64,000 bases of DNA from the NCBI GenBank assembly GCA_964595565.1, contig CAZQQX010000006.1, positions 3,774 through 67,773 of the forward strand, in the 5' to 3' direction. Each line of letters starts with the position of its first letter. Positions within the stretch are counted from its first letter, which is position 1. Origin of the DNA: JAQVEM01 sp964595565 (GTDB lineage Bacteria > Actinomycetota > Humimicrobiia > Humimicrobiales > Humimicrobiaceae). The notes under the pieces are model-generated. The model saw nothing but the letters and a program-made list of their open reading frames with translations. It searched no databases and was not told where the DNA came from. Positions 46,346-55,158 of this stretch are shown piece by piece. The position numbers and the translations under genes are program-made.

Positions 46346-47920
46346 TCAGTGAAATATTCTCCTTTTAGCAACTTTAAAATAACCATATATTTTATAAATC
46401 AGATTCTTGCTGACGATTCCTTCAAGCTCGGATATTCTCCTGTCCCTTTCTTCTATCATTTGCTTCTGCCGGAGAACTATCTCATCAATATTCCTCAGGG
46501 CTTCTTCTCTGTTTAGAAATAATTTCCTTTCCTTCCCTTTATCCGGGGAAAATACAGGGTTTCTAACCCATTCTCTCAATCTTAAGGTAGTCCTAGTGAA
46601 ATTAAAATTTTTCAATGCATAAATTTTTCCCGCAGCTGCAGTTTTTTCCACCTCACTGCGATGTGCTGCCATGTAAATTAATTTATCGCTTAATTCATTA
46701 TAATCATAAGGTTTAAATGTATAACCAATTTCTTCTTTTTCTATAATATCTGTCAATTCACACACATTTGAAGACAGCACGCACAGACCGGCTCTGAACC
46801 AATCCATAATACGGTTTTTACTGCCCAGCCTGACTTCATAAATATCTTTATCAATGTTTATACCGGCATCAGCTTCAAGGTAGTAATTCGGGACATCTTC
46901 TCCGGGTACCCATCCTTTCATTATAAATCTATCTTTATAAGAGCTTTCATTTATCATGGAAAGAAAATGAGGATAAGTTTTCAGGTCCTGTTCGGGAATC
47001 TCGCCTCCAGTTGATACAAATTTAATATCAGGATTTCTTTTCATGGCAATTATCAGTCCTTTAAACAGGGTATCAACATCTGTCCAGGTGTTATATCCAC
47101 CGGTCCAGAGAACCACGAAATCCCCTTCTTTTATGCCATATTTTCCCCTGATTACTTTTCTGGTATGTTTATACCCCGTTTCAGGGATACCACATGGAAT
47201 CACATCTGTAAAATCATAACCGGCGGTATAGCGGTTAAGCCTGCCCGCGGCTCCCAGCTCTCCTATTAAAGCATACTTCTGTCTTGAAGATACACAGGAA
47301 AAACCATCCGCCGCGGATATAATATTATACTCACTGTTCCAGTAATGGAAAAGACACTCATCACTGCCGTCCATACAGGCGCGCGCCTGTGCTTCGGCCA
47401 TTACATGGCCAAACAAATCAGCCCGAAACGGTATATCTTTATTAGAATAACTGATTAGTTTGGACAGAATATATGAAGGATAAAAAGTACATCCAATAGC
47501 ACAGTCAGGTTCGAATTCATTAAATATCCGGGACATAATTTCAACATTCTCAAAATCCTCTTTTCTCAATATGTTGTACTCAAAGCTATATTCAGGACTG
47601 CCCTTTATCCCACTATCAACACTGACAGAATTACCGGCATACGCTTTCCTGTCCCCCATGCCTCCGGAGTTGCTGCTTTTAAAATAACCGGAATTCTTTT
47701 TATTTACCGGGCCACCTTCACTATAAACAAAATTTTTCTTATGCTCTGACTTGTAACCATCAGGATATGCTGAAGGAACAGCATAATTACATACACAAAT
47801 TTTATGGCCCTCCTCTAACAGTGGCAGCAAAAACTGCCATGTTCTTATACCGGTTCCATATACCTTCCTGTCATTTTCAAATGGAAGGGGGCTCATGCCT
47901 GCTATAAATATTCTGCTCAT
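46346..47920 (-). CDS. Family 4 glycosyltransferase with C-terminal coiled coil
   Basis: The 524-residue GT-B-like protein begins MSRIFIAGMSPLPFENDRKVYGTGIRTWQFLLPLLEEGH and has FVVLWTGGYNTWTDVDTLFKGL and DVPNYYLEADAGINIDKDIYEVRLGSKNRIMDWF. Its second half is closely similar in layout to the 773-residue transferase downstream. A short coiled coil and basic tail (about 475-524) end it. It is the first gene of the minus-strand glycosyltransferase run and is divergent from the propeller gene at 48104. Confidence 0.78.
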   Translation of the reverse strand: MSRIFIAGMSPLPFENDRKVYGTGIRTWQFLLPLLEEGHKICVCNYAVPSAYPDGYKSEHKKNFVYSEGGPVNKKNSGYFKSSNSGGMGDRKAYAGNSVSVDSGIKGSPEYSFEYNILRKEDFENVEIMSRIFNEFEPDCAIGCTFYPSYILSKLISYSNKDIPFRADLFGHVMAEAQARACMDGSDECLFHYWNSEYNIISAADGFSCVSSRQKYALIGELGAAGRLNRYTAGYDFTDVIPCGIPETGYKHTRKVIRGKYGIKEGDFVVLWTGGYNTWTDVDTLFKGLIIAMKRNPDIKFVSTGGEIPEQDLKTYPHFLSMINESSYKDRFIMKGWVPGEDVPNYYLEADAGINIDKDIYEVRLGSKNRIMDWFRAGLCVLSSNVCELTDIIEKEEIGYTFKPYDYNELSDKLIYMAAHRSEVEKTAAAGKIYALKNFNFTRTTLRLREWVRNPVFSPDKGKERKLFLNREEALRNIDEIVLRQKQMIEERDRRISELEGIVSKNLIYKIYGYFKVAKRRIFH

Positions 47921-48103
47921 ATTAAAAAATTAAGAATATATTACTTTTTGGTTTATTTTTGCTTTAATTATAATAATTTATCCCGGACTTATCACTTTAC
48001 TGTTTTTATTTTTTAAAGATTTCTTAATTATAATTGTACTAATTAAAAATTTATACTACCATAACAAAAACAATAAAATTATTGTAAACAGCCTGAATCC
48101 TAT

Positions 48104-50113
48104 ATGAGATTTATAATAATAATACTTCTAATTATTTTTTTATCAATAAGCACCCTTTTAAGCATCGCCGTAATCAGTACAACAAAAGACGCCGAAAGCC
48201 GGGAAACCACTGCAGAAGGGCCGCTATCAGCAAAACCAAAAGATAAAAATAAATTACCTGTCTCAAGGGTAGAAACAATAAATGATATACAAAAATTTTT
48301 TATTACTAATCGCGAATACATAAGTAAAGATATCAGTGACACCCCGGCCGGGGATACTGCTGATGGCCCTGAAACTCCGGATGATAAGGATGACAGTTCT
48401 TTAGATTCTGCAAACCAGGATGCAGAAGTAGCTGATAATAAACAAAACGAAGATAGAGAAAATACGGATGAAGAAGAAACTACGGAAGAAGAGGAAGAAA
48501 ACAGAGAAGAGATAAAAGCCGGTACCATAAAATTTTTTCTGGATGGAGATATGGAAAACGGCATATACCTCGGGGAAACAACTTCAAACCTTGAATCTGC
48601 GGAAGCATTACAGCTGTACGGTGAGGATTTTATAAATACAGGTTTTAAATTTAACATTAAAAATGACAGTAATCTTAATCTTGAAGCCGGCTCTAACCAC
48701 TATATTTATATTTACTTTTACACCCGGCAGTCAGAATGGGGCTACACAAGACAACAGGTAAGTTTATCCGGAGAAGAAAAATGTGAGAAAAAAATTACCA
48801 TATTTGTAGAAAAACCGGAAGATAAGATTATAACCTCCAGCCTAAAGATAATTAAAGGATGGGCTGTTGACCTTAGAAACAAAGAAAACCCCGGAATATC
48901 AAACATTGAAATCTACCTTGATGGACCGGAGAGTTATGGAAAATTTATCGGGAACGCTGAATATGGAACCCCTAGAGAGGACGTTGCCGGCTATCTTGAA
49001 AATTCAAACTACTTAAATAGCGGTTATACATTTGAAAATCTGATTGACCTTGAGCCCGGTTCCACCCACACTATATTCATTTATGCCTTTAGCTCCGTGG
49101 ACAATTCGTTTAATTATGAAACAAGAGATATTTACTTATCCGGGATAAGAGAAGAAAAAGCAATAATTAATGCCAGGATTGACACACAAAAGTTCAATGA
49201 TGAGAACATTATTGAAATAACCGGACTGGCAATTGATAAAAATGTCCTTGAACAGTACCTTGAAGAAAAACGAAAGGCCGTGGAAGAGTCTTCAACAGAT
49301 ACCGGCCGGTACAATACCAAAAAAATAATATTTAATTCCAATAGAGATGGTAATGAAAATATATACAGTATAAATATTGACGGTACAGGACTCACCCGCC
49401 TGACCGGCAGCACTGGCAGCGACCTGTATCCGGAAGTATCGCCTGATGGAGAAAAAATTGCCTATACTGCTGATATAGGCGGGGTCTGGCAGATTATGGT
49501 TATGGACTGGAATGGTGATAATAAAAAGCAAATTACCACGGGCAACCATAGATGTGCCTATCCTTCCTGGTCTTATGACGGAAAATATATATATTTTGAG
49601 ATATATAGTGATGGAGACTGGGAAATATATAGAATTAAAAGCGACGGAACAGAGCAAAAAAGGCTTACCTTTAACCGCGACTCCCATGACTGGCACCCAA
49701 CCGGGCATCCTTCTGAATATATGGTTATCTACGAATCAGGAACTACCGGACATGAAAATATTTATGTAATGAATCACGACGGCTCCGGAAAAAGAAAAAT
49801 ATGTACTGATGGGCCAAGAAGAAGGGTCCCGGATGTATCACCGGACGGAAGTAAAATAACTTATATGAGATATTCTGATAGATACGCTGATATCTGGATT
49901 ATGGATTATACCGGCCAGAATGAAACCAGGTTAAACAGCAACCCTGAAGAGGACGGCCACCCATCTTTTTCACCTGATGGGAAATATATAATTTATGAAG
50001 AAAGAAAAGGCTCCCGCGAAGATTTAATTTTAATAGATCTTGTCACTGGAGAAAAAACCAATCTGACTAATTCTTCATATATTGATAAAGATGGCAGTTT
50101 CCTTTACCGATAA
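48104..50113 (+). CDS. Membrane-anchored TolB-like beta-propeller protein with Ig-like repeats (copy 1)
   Basis: The 669-residue protein has an N-terminal membrane anchor (residues 3-24), then an acidic Asp/Glu-rich linker to about 140. Two to three Ig-like repeats follow (FFLDGDMENGIYLGE..., IEIYLDGPESYGKFIGNAEYG...PGSTHTIFIYAFS). The C-terminal TolB/PD40 propeller has repeats such as DLYPEVSPDGEKIAYTADIGG and RVPDVSPDGSKITYM. It would face outside the cell. A homologue with the same domain order is encoded at 50856-52622, and each is followed by a convergent gene for a related small membrane protein. The function is unknown. Confidence 0.82.
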   Translation: MRFIIIILLIIFLSISTLLSIAVISTTKDAESRETTAEGPLSAKPKDKNKLPVSRVETINDIQKFFITNREYISKDISDTPAGDTADGPETPDDKDDSSLDSANQDAEVADNKQNEDRENTDEEETTEEEEENREEIKAGTIKFFLDGDMENGIYLGETTSNLESAEALQLYGEDFINTGFKFNIKNDSNLNLEAGSNHYIYIYFYTRQSEWGYTRQQVSLSGEEKCEKKITIFVEKPEDKIITSSLKIIKGWAVDLRNKENPGISNIEIYLDGPESYGKFIGNAEYGTPREDVAGYLENSNYLNSGYTFENLIDLEPGSTHTIFIYAFSSVDNSFNYETRDIYLSGIREEKAIINARIDTQKFNDENIIEITGLAIDKNVLEQYLEEKRKAVEESSTDTGRYNTKKIIFNSNRDGNENIYSINIDGTGLTRLTGSTGSDLYPEVSPDGEKIAYTADIGGVWQIMVMDWNGDNKKQITTGNHRCAYPSWSYDGKYIYFEIYSDGDWEIYRIKSDGTEQKRLTFNRDSHDWHPTGHPSEYMVIYESGTTGHENIYVMNHDGSGKRKICTDGPRRRVPDVSPDGSKITYMRYSDRYADIWIMDYTGQNETRLNSNPEEDGHPSFSPDGKYIIYEERKGSREDLILIDLVTGEKTNLTNSSYIDKDGSFLYR

Positions 50114-50162
50114 TAACTACCTTTTGCAGTTTAATATATTTTCCGGGTCCACTGTACTGCAT

Positions 50163-50624
50163 TTAATCGGTAACCTGATGCCTGAACCTTTTGCTTGAAG
50201 CTCTGAGTTTTAATCTAACCGATGTACCCATGGAAATACCGAGCCACAGGCCCCAGACAGTTTCCCTGGAAAAGAAATAAAAAGCAAGCTCTGAAATAGT
50301 AAGACTGGAGTTAAACAGTTCAGTTACTACTGTATTTACCAGACCGGTTTTATATAGCAATAGCGCAATAGCAGGTATACAGCCTGAAATCAAAAATGTT
50401 TTTATGTCAAAATAGTTCCTATTTACTATCGGCTTCATACTGAGAATTATCAGTAATCCAATCATAAACCCAAGAATAAGAACAATAATGAGCCTCAAAA
50501 AACTTAAAAAACCGGCCGGCAGGCTGTAAGCTGCCAGTGCGGCGGTAATATTATCAAAATATGCAAAAGCGGTATAATAGAGAATTATATTTATAAAACT
50601 GAATATGATAAGAAAAATTCTCAT
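50163..50624 (-). CDS. Small integral membrane protein, unknown family (copy 1)
   Basis: The 153-residue protein has about four hydrophobic helices. It begins MRIFLIIFSFINIILYYTAFAYFD and contains TISELAFYFFSRETVWGLWLGISMGTSVRLKL. The protein at 52576-53106 is a clear paralogue, with near-identical start and the same ELxFYxFSRxTxWxxWLGxSxGxSxR motif. I recognise no known family. It is convergent with the propeller gene, ending 49 bp from it. Confidence 0.75.
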   Translation of the reverse strand: MRIFLIIFSFINIILYYTAFAYFDNITAALAAYSLPAGFLSFLRLIIVLILGFMIGLLIILSMKPIVNRNYFDIKTFLISGCIPAIALLLYKTGLVNTVVTELFNSSLTISELAFYFFSRETVWGLWLGISMGTSVRLKLRASSKRFRHQVTD

Positions 50625-50855
50625 TTTTTTATCCGCTGTCTTCTTTCTATTTATATCATTTTTTTTAAAATGACTGATAAGCAGATGTTAACTTAAAAAA
50701 ATACTAATTTCAATTAATATTGTATTCTGTTATACTTTAAAACTTGAAAAAATATTAAATGCATTTATAGTTTATAATTATTATCAGTTTATTTAACTTA
50801 ATCTTAATGTCCAAATCCTATAATCTGTAATATAGATAAAAAGGTATAAAAAAAA

Positions 50856-52622
50856 ATGAGAACAGTAACTACAATTATTATAGTTTTGCTCCTGGTAGCT
50901 GTTATATTCCTCGGGTTTATAGTCTTAAAATATTCCGGAACAGGAACTCCTGCCGAAGAAGAAACTGCCGGGCCTGAAACAGGCGAACCCATAGTTGAAG
51001 AAGAGGAGCCAGAGCCTGTAGTTGAAGAAGAACCGGTTCAGGAAGTGAAAGAGGATGAAATCGCAGTAATCGAAATATATCTTGATGGTGACAGGAATAA
51101 TGGCATACTGCTGGGAGAAGCAGAATATGGTATGGCCTCCCCGGAAGCTTATAATATCTATGGCGGGGAATTCTCAGAAAGCGGTTTTCTCCTGGCCGAA
51201 AAAAACAGAGCATACACCTTTGAGCCCGGCTCTACCCACTACCTTTATATCTATGTTCTTATACCGGAATATGGATGGAATTATACCCGCCAGAAGGTTA
51301 GCATCCCGGGCAGCGAAGAGACAGACGAAAATATCAGGTTATCTATAGATGACCCTTCCCACAATGAAACAATAAAAGAAGCTGATAAATCAAATATTAA
51401 AATTTCAGGCTGGTCAGTTGATGTCAGCCAGCAAAGTGACCCCGGTATTGACCGTATTGAAATATATCTAAACGGGCCTAAAGAATTCGGGAAGCCTGCC
51501 GGTGAAGTGGACTATGGAATTGAAAGACAGGATGTAGCCGGCGCTCTTGGAAACGCCGGTTATACCAGTTCCGGATATTTATTAAATTTTGACGGTAGTA
51601 ATCTTGAAGCCGACAGCGAAAACACCCTGTATATCTACTCTTTCTCTACTTCAGGAACATATAACCTGGGCTTAAGAAATATTGTAATAGAAGGTGAAAA
51701 GAAGGAATCAATAGCCCTAATTTCAGCACAGGCTAACCTGAGCAATGAATCCATAGAGATAAGCGGCTGGGCAATAAATAAAGACCACATTACCGGAGGC
51801 AGACCGAGAGACCCCGATACAGAATACTCAACCAGAAAGATAGTATTTGCTTCCAGCAAAAATGGAAACGAGGATATATTCAGCATGAACATAGATGGTA
51901 CCGAACTTACGCAGCTGACAGATTATTCCGGAAAAGACAATTACCCTGCTGTTTCACCCGATGGTAAAAAAATTGCCTACACTTCAGATATCAATGGTGT
52001 CTGGCAGATAGTAGTTATGAACTGGGATGGAACCGAAAAGGAGCAGATTACCTACAATCCGTGGAGAAGCGGGTATCCTGCCTGGTCCTTTGATGGAAGA
52101 TATATTTTCTTTGAAGCATACATAGAGGGCGACTATGAAATATACAGGATGAACAGTGATGGAAGCAATATGAAGAGAATTACATTCAATCCAAATATCC
52201 CGGACTGGCATCCTTACGGTCATCCTTTCCAGTACAGAGTCATTTATGAATCAGGGACGTCAAGGAACGAAAAAATATATATGATGGATTATGACGGTAC
52301 TAATATTAAACAGCTATCAGACGCAGACATGCGGCAGAGGGTCCCTGCAATTTCTATTGATGGAGAAACTATCGTTTTTAGTGACAATGAATCCGTTTAT
52401 ACTATAAATATCAATGGAGAAAATTTACAAAAAATCAGCGGGAACCTCTCAAACAGCAGACACCCTGACATATCTCCGGATAATAAATATATAACCTTCG
52501 AGGGCAATGTTGACGGCCAGCTTGAAATATTTATAGTCAATGCCGATGGTTCAAACCTAAAGAGACTTACCAGTATTACTGGAAGTGATTATGACCCTGT
52601 TTTTCTGTATCAGGCTCCCTAG
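50856..52622 (+). CDS. Membrane-anchored TolB-like beta-propeller protein with Ig-like repeats (copy 2)
   Basis: The 588-residue protein repeats the architecture of the 48104 product. It has an N-terminal anchor (residues 5-25), a Glu/Pro-rich linker (to about 70) and Ig-like repeats (IEIYLDGDRNNGILLGEAEYG..., IEIYLNGPKEFGKPAGEVDYG). A six-bladed-type TolB/PD40 propeller follows, with NYPAVSPDGKKIAYTSDINGVWQI and DWHPYGHPFQYRVIYESGTS. Its linker is shorter than in copy 1. The last 47 bp overlap the convergent membrane-protein gene. The function is unknown; scaffold or ligand-sensing roles are possible. Confidence 0.83.
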   Translation: MRTVTTIIIVLLLVAVIFLGFIVLKYSGTGTPAEEETAGPETGEPIVEEEEPEPVVEEEPVQEVKEDEIAVIEIYLDGDRNNGILLGEAEYGMASPEAYNIYGGEFSESGFLLAEKNRAYTFEPGSTHYLYIYVLIPEYGWNYTRQKVSIPGSEETDENIRLSIDDPSHNETIKEADKSNIKISGWSVDVSQQSDPGIDRIEIYLNGPKEFGKPAGEVDYGIERQDVAGALGNAGYTSSGYLLNFDGSNLEADSENTLYIYSFSTSGTYNLGLRNIVIEGEKKESIALISAQANLSNESIEISGWAINKDHITGGRPRDPDTEYSTRKIVFASSKNGNEDIFSMNIDGTELTQLTDYSGKDNYPAVSPDGKKIAYTSDINGVWQIVVMNWDGTEKEQITYNPWRSGYPAWSFDGRYIFFEAYIEGDYEIYRMNSDGSNMKRITFNPNIPDWHPYGHPFQYRVIYESGTSRNEKIYMMDYDGTNIKQLSDADMRQRVPAISIDGETIVFSDNESVYTININGENLQKISGNLSNSRHPDISPDNKYITFEGNVDGQLEIFIVNADGSNLKRLTSITGSDYDPVFLYQAP

Positions 52623-53106
52623 CAAGTGATGGAAGCTCTACTTTTTCTTTTCCTTCAATTGAAACATGTTTGTATTTTCTTCCGGGAAAACTGAATCGGA
52701 TTGATGAACCTATAGAAAAGCCCAGCCATATGGACCATATAGTCTGCCTTGAGAAAAGATAAAATACAAGCTCACTCAATCGTTCACTGGAGTTAAAAAA
52801 TTTATTAATAATAAAGCTGGTAATTGTACCTTCAGATAGCACCATACAGATAAAAGGGAAAAAACCGACTATCACCAGGTTCTTAAAACTAAAAAGGCTT
52901 CTTTTTATTTTTAATTTTAATACAAGCATCACTATTACACCTATACAGAACCCGACAATTAACAGGACCGCCAGCTTAATATAATTTGCTGCTATTGCTG
53001 ATATATCTAATCCTTCAAGAATCTCCAGAATCTTATCAAAATAAGAATAAATAAAAACATAAAAAACAGCATTAATAAAAGAAAAAACTATTAAAAAAAC
53101 TCTCAA
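52576..53106 (-). CDS. Small integral membrane protein, unknown family (copy 2)
   Basis: The 176-residue protein is a paralogue of the 50163-50624 product, with the same N-terminus (MRVFLIVFSFINAVFYVF), hydrophobic helices and SELVFYLFSRQTIWSIWLGFSIGSSIRFS. It carries an extra C-terminal cytoplasmic or external tail of about 30 residues. That tail is encoded in the 47 bp that overlap the 3' end of propeller copy 2, plus sequence just beyond. The family is unknown to me. Confidence 0.75.
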   Translation of the reverse strand: MRVFLIVFSFINAVFYVFIYSYFDKILEILEGLDISAIAANYIKLAVLLIVGFCIGVIVMLVLKLKIKRSLFSFKNLVIVGFFPFICMVLSEGTITSFIINKFFNSSERLSELVFYLFSRQTIWSIWLGFSIGSSIRFSFPGRKYKHVSIEGKEKVELPSLAREPDTEKQGHNHFQ

Positions 53107-53216
53107 AATCTATCACCTTCCTACCTGGTCTTGTTCTTCCAATATATTAATTATACTCCGATTATTTTAATAAGGTCGCATATCTTCTACAGCCAGACTA
53201 TCTCCTGTCCTATAAA

Positions 53217-55055
53217 TCAAAGTCTCTGTCCGATGCTGCCGAGATACTGGGAAACATAACTATAGACTGTATGCGCCACAACCGAAGCACCTGCTGAACT
53301 GTAGTGCATGCCATCATTTAGATAGCCACCGGGATTCTGAGAAAGCGGAGTTGTAACATCTATAACCACTGCACCGTGCTTTGCAGCAATCTGCCTTATT
53401 GTGTCATTATATTTAGCATAATTTTCTTTTTCCGGCCAGTTCAGTGGCCCGATAAGGTTAACAAATACCCTTGCGCCAAGACTTTTTGCTTTTACAATCA
53501 GGCCCTCCATGCTAACCGAGAATCCGGAATAACGGGGACCCACATCATTGGTTCCATAGGCAATTATAACTATATCCGGATTATGCACAGCAACGGTGCT
53601 TTCAAATCTCGCATTCCCCTCACGGGTTAACTCGCCACTCTTCGCACTGGCAATGGTATTATACTCTGCATAGGGATAATTAGCCTCCAGAAGCTGGTCA
53701 AATGTCTGCACCCAGTTTGATTTAGCTATCAGTGAATCGCCCATGGCTACAATAGTCACACTGGCATTCCCCCTTACATTCAGGCTTTTAGGCGGCAGCC
53801 CAACAACCGCATTGCTGCTTTCAATTTTAAAATGAGTGGTTATTGTACCGCCTGAATTAGCCAGATTTTCATTCACCATTATCCTAAAAGTAATCTCTTT
53901 TTCCTCTTCTACGCCCAGGTTCTCAAGGTCCCAGATAAGCCCCCTTATATCATCGCTCCACCTTATACCCTCCGCGGTACCGGACCGGCTGACGTAAGTA
54001 GCCCCTTCCGGCGTGGGGCAGATAACACTATAATTTTCTTCTTTCTTCATACCGGTGTTTCTGACAATAATTTTTACACTTATAGTCTCTCCCGGGTATA
54101 GATTGCCTCCATTTGTATCGTATATATAGTTTTCCGATGTAGTTAAATCAGAAAACAGGCTCAGTTTTTCTTCCACTTTTTTTTCTATTACAATTGACCC
54201 GTATTTTAAAATACTTTCACCGGTTATAACTTCTTCGCCCATTAAGTCTTCTTTCACCCTGACCTTAAAGGAAAGAACCCTTTTTGTATTCACTTTAAGG
54301 TTGTCAATTTCCCATAATACGCTGTTATTGTTGTATTCCCCCTGGCCGGTAATAGAATCTTTGATTATGTCCGTGTATTCTGATATAGCACTTTTTATTT
54401 CAACACTGGATGCACTCATATCGCCATCATTTTTCACTGTTAAATCATACCTCAGAACATCACCCAGCATGATGACCCCGCCATTCTCATCTACAGCTTT
54501 TACACTGAAGCTACTCAAATCAGGGCTACTTTCAACTTCGGCGGTCAGAACGGGGCTTATGGTATTATTAAACGTCTCTATCCCTATAAGGTAATTAAAA
54601 TTCACCTTATCCAACATGATTACAGTACCATCATCCAGCGGGCTAATTACTTCCACCACAAAACACAGAGTACCTCTCTCGTTCTTCTTAACCTCTCCAA
54701 TGTTAAAACCCAGTTTTTTGCCGTCCCCGGCAATGTTTAAAACGTCACTGCGGTCCGATGACACAAAGGAAGTATGTTCCGGTAAACCAACTTCTATAAC
54801 CAGTTTGCTTACATTCCTGTTACCCGTATTTTTGTAATTTACTGCATAAGTAATCCTGTCCCCCGGTTTTATATTATCCCCTGTATCACTGTATACATAA
54901 TTAAAATTTTCATCATCAAAATTGGGTTCTGTCAGATAGAATTTAAAATAATAAATTAAAAAAGCAGCTGCAGCTATGCCCAGAGAACCGGCCACAATAA
55001 AAATCCACTTTTTATTACTTTTTATATAATCCAGTATTTTTTTAATTATCTTCAT
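53217..55055 (-). CDS. Anchored DUF11-repeat protein with SGNH/GDSL hydrolase domain
   Basis: The 612-residue protein has an N-terminal membrane helix (about 18-38) and three DUF11/CARDB-like beta repeats (each with NGG or DTGD, then NTG/NDG). The C-terminal SGNH hydrolase domain (about 425-605) has MGDSL, YGTNDVG and DGMHYSSAG as catalytic blocks. Such extracellular domains act as esterases or acetyl-transferring enzymes on glycans. The frame opens further upstream at a TTG (55127), but that stretch holds a TGCTATAAT promoter-like -10, so the ATG at 55055 is preferred although its ribosome-binding site is weak. Confidence 0.83.
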   Translation of the reverse strand: MKIIKKILDYIKSNKKWIFIVAGSLGIAAAAFLIYYFKFYLTEPNFDDENFNYVYSDTGDNIKPGDRITYAVNYKNTGNRNVSKLVIEVGLPEHTSFVSSDRSDVLNIAGDGKKLGFNIGEVKKNERGTLCFVVEVISPLDDGTVIMLDKVNFNYLIGIETFNNTISPVLTAEVESSPDLSSFSVKAVDENGGVIMLGDVLRYDLTVKNDGDMSASSVEIKSAISEYTDIIKDSITGQGEYNNNSVLWEIDNLKVNTKRVLSFKVRVKEDLMGEEVITGESILKYGSIVIEKKVEEKLSLFSDLTTSENYIYDTNGGNLYPGETISVKIIVRNTGMKKEENYSVICPTPEGATYVSRSGTAEGIRWSDDIRGLIWDLENLGVEEEKEITFRIMVNENLANSGGTITTHFKIESSNAVVGLPPKSLNVRGNASVTIVAMGDSLIAKSNWVQTFDQLLEANYPYAEYNTIASAKSGELTREGNARFESTVAVHNPDIVIIAYGTNDVGPRYSGFSVSMEGLIVKAKSLGARVFVNLIGPLNWPEKENYAKYNDTIRQIAAKHGAVVIDVTTPLSQNPGGYLNDGMHYSSAGASVVAHTVYSYVSQYLGSIGQRL

Positions 55056-55110
55056 TATTAATACACAATTATTTTTACCACCATTAAATTCGTTAAAAAC
55101 AATTCCAATA

Positions 55111-55116
55111 TTATAG
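55111..55116 (-). promoter_or_regulatory. Candidate -10 element (extended, TGC-TATAAT)
   Basis: A perfect TATAAT with an extended TGC lies about 55 bp upstream of the ATG at 55055 on the minus strand. A weak TTATCT sits 17 bp further up. It would separate transcription of the SGNH gene from the deacetylase gene and excludes the longer start of that frame. Confidence 0.45.
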
Positions 55117-55158
55117 CAAAAAGACAACCTCTAGATAAAGTATTATTTGAGCGGGCTT

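Noticed and set aside
53217..55127. TTG start at 55127 for the SGNH protein
   Set aside because: The stretch contains a TATAAT promoter element and would put 24 extra residues before a typical membrane anchor.
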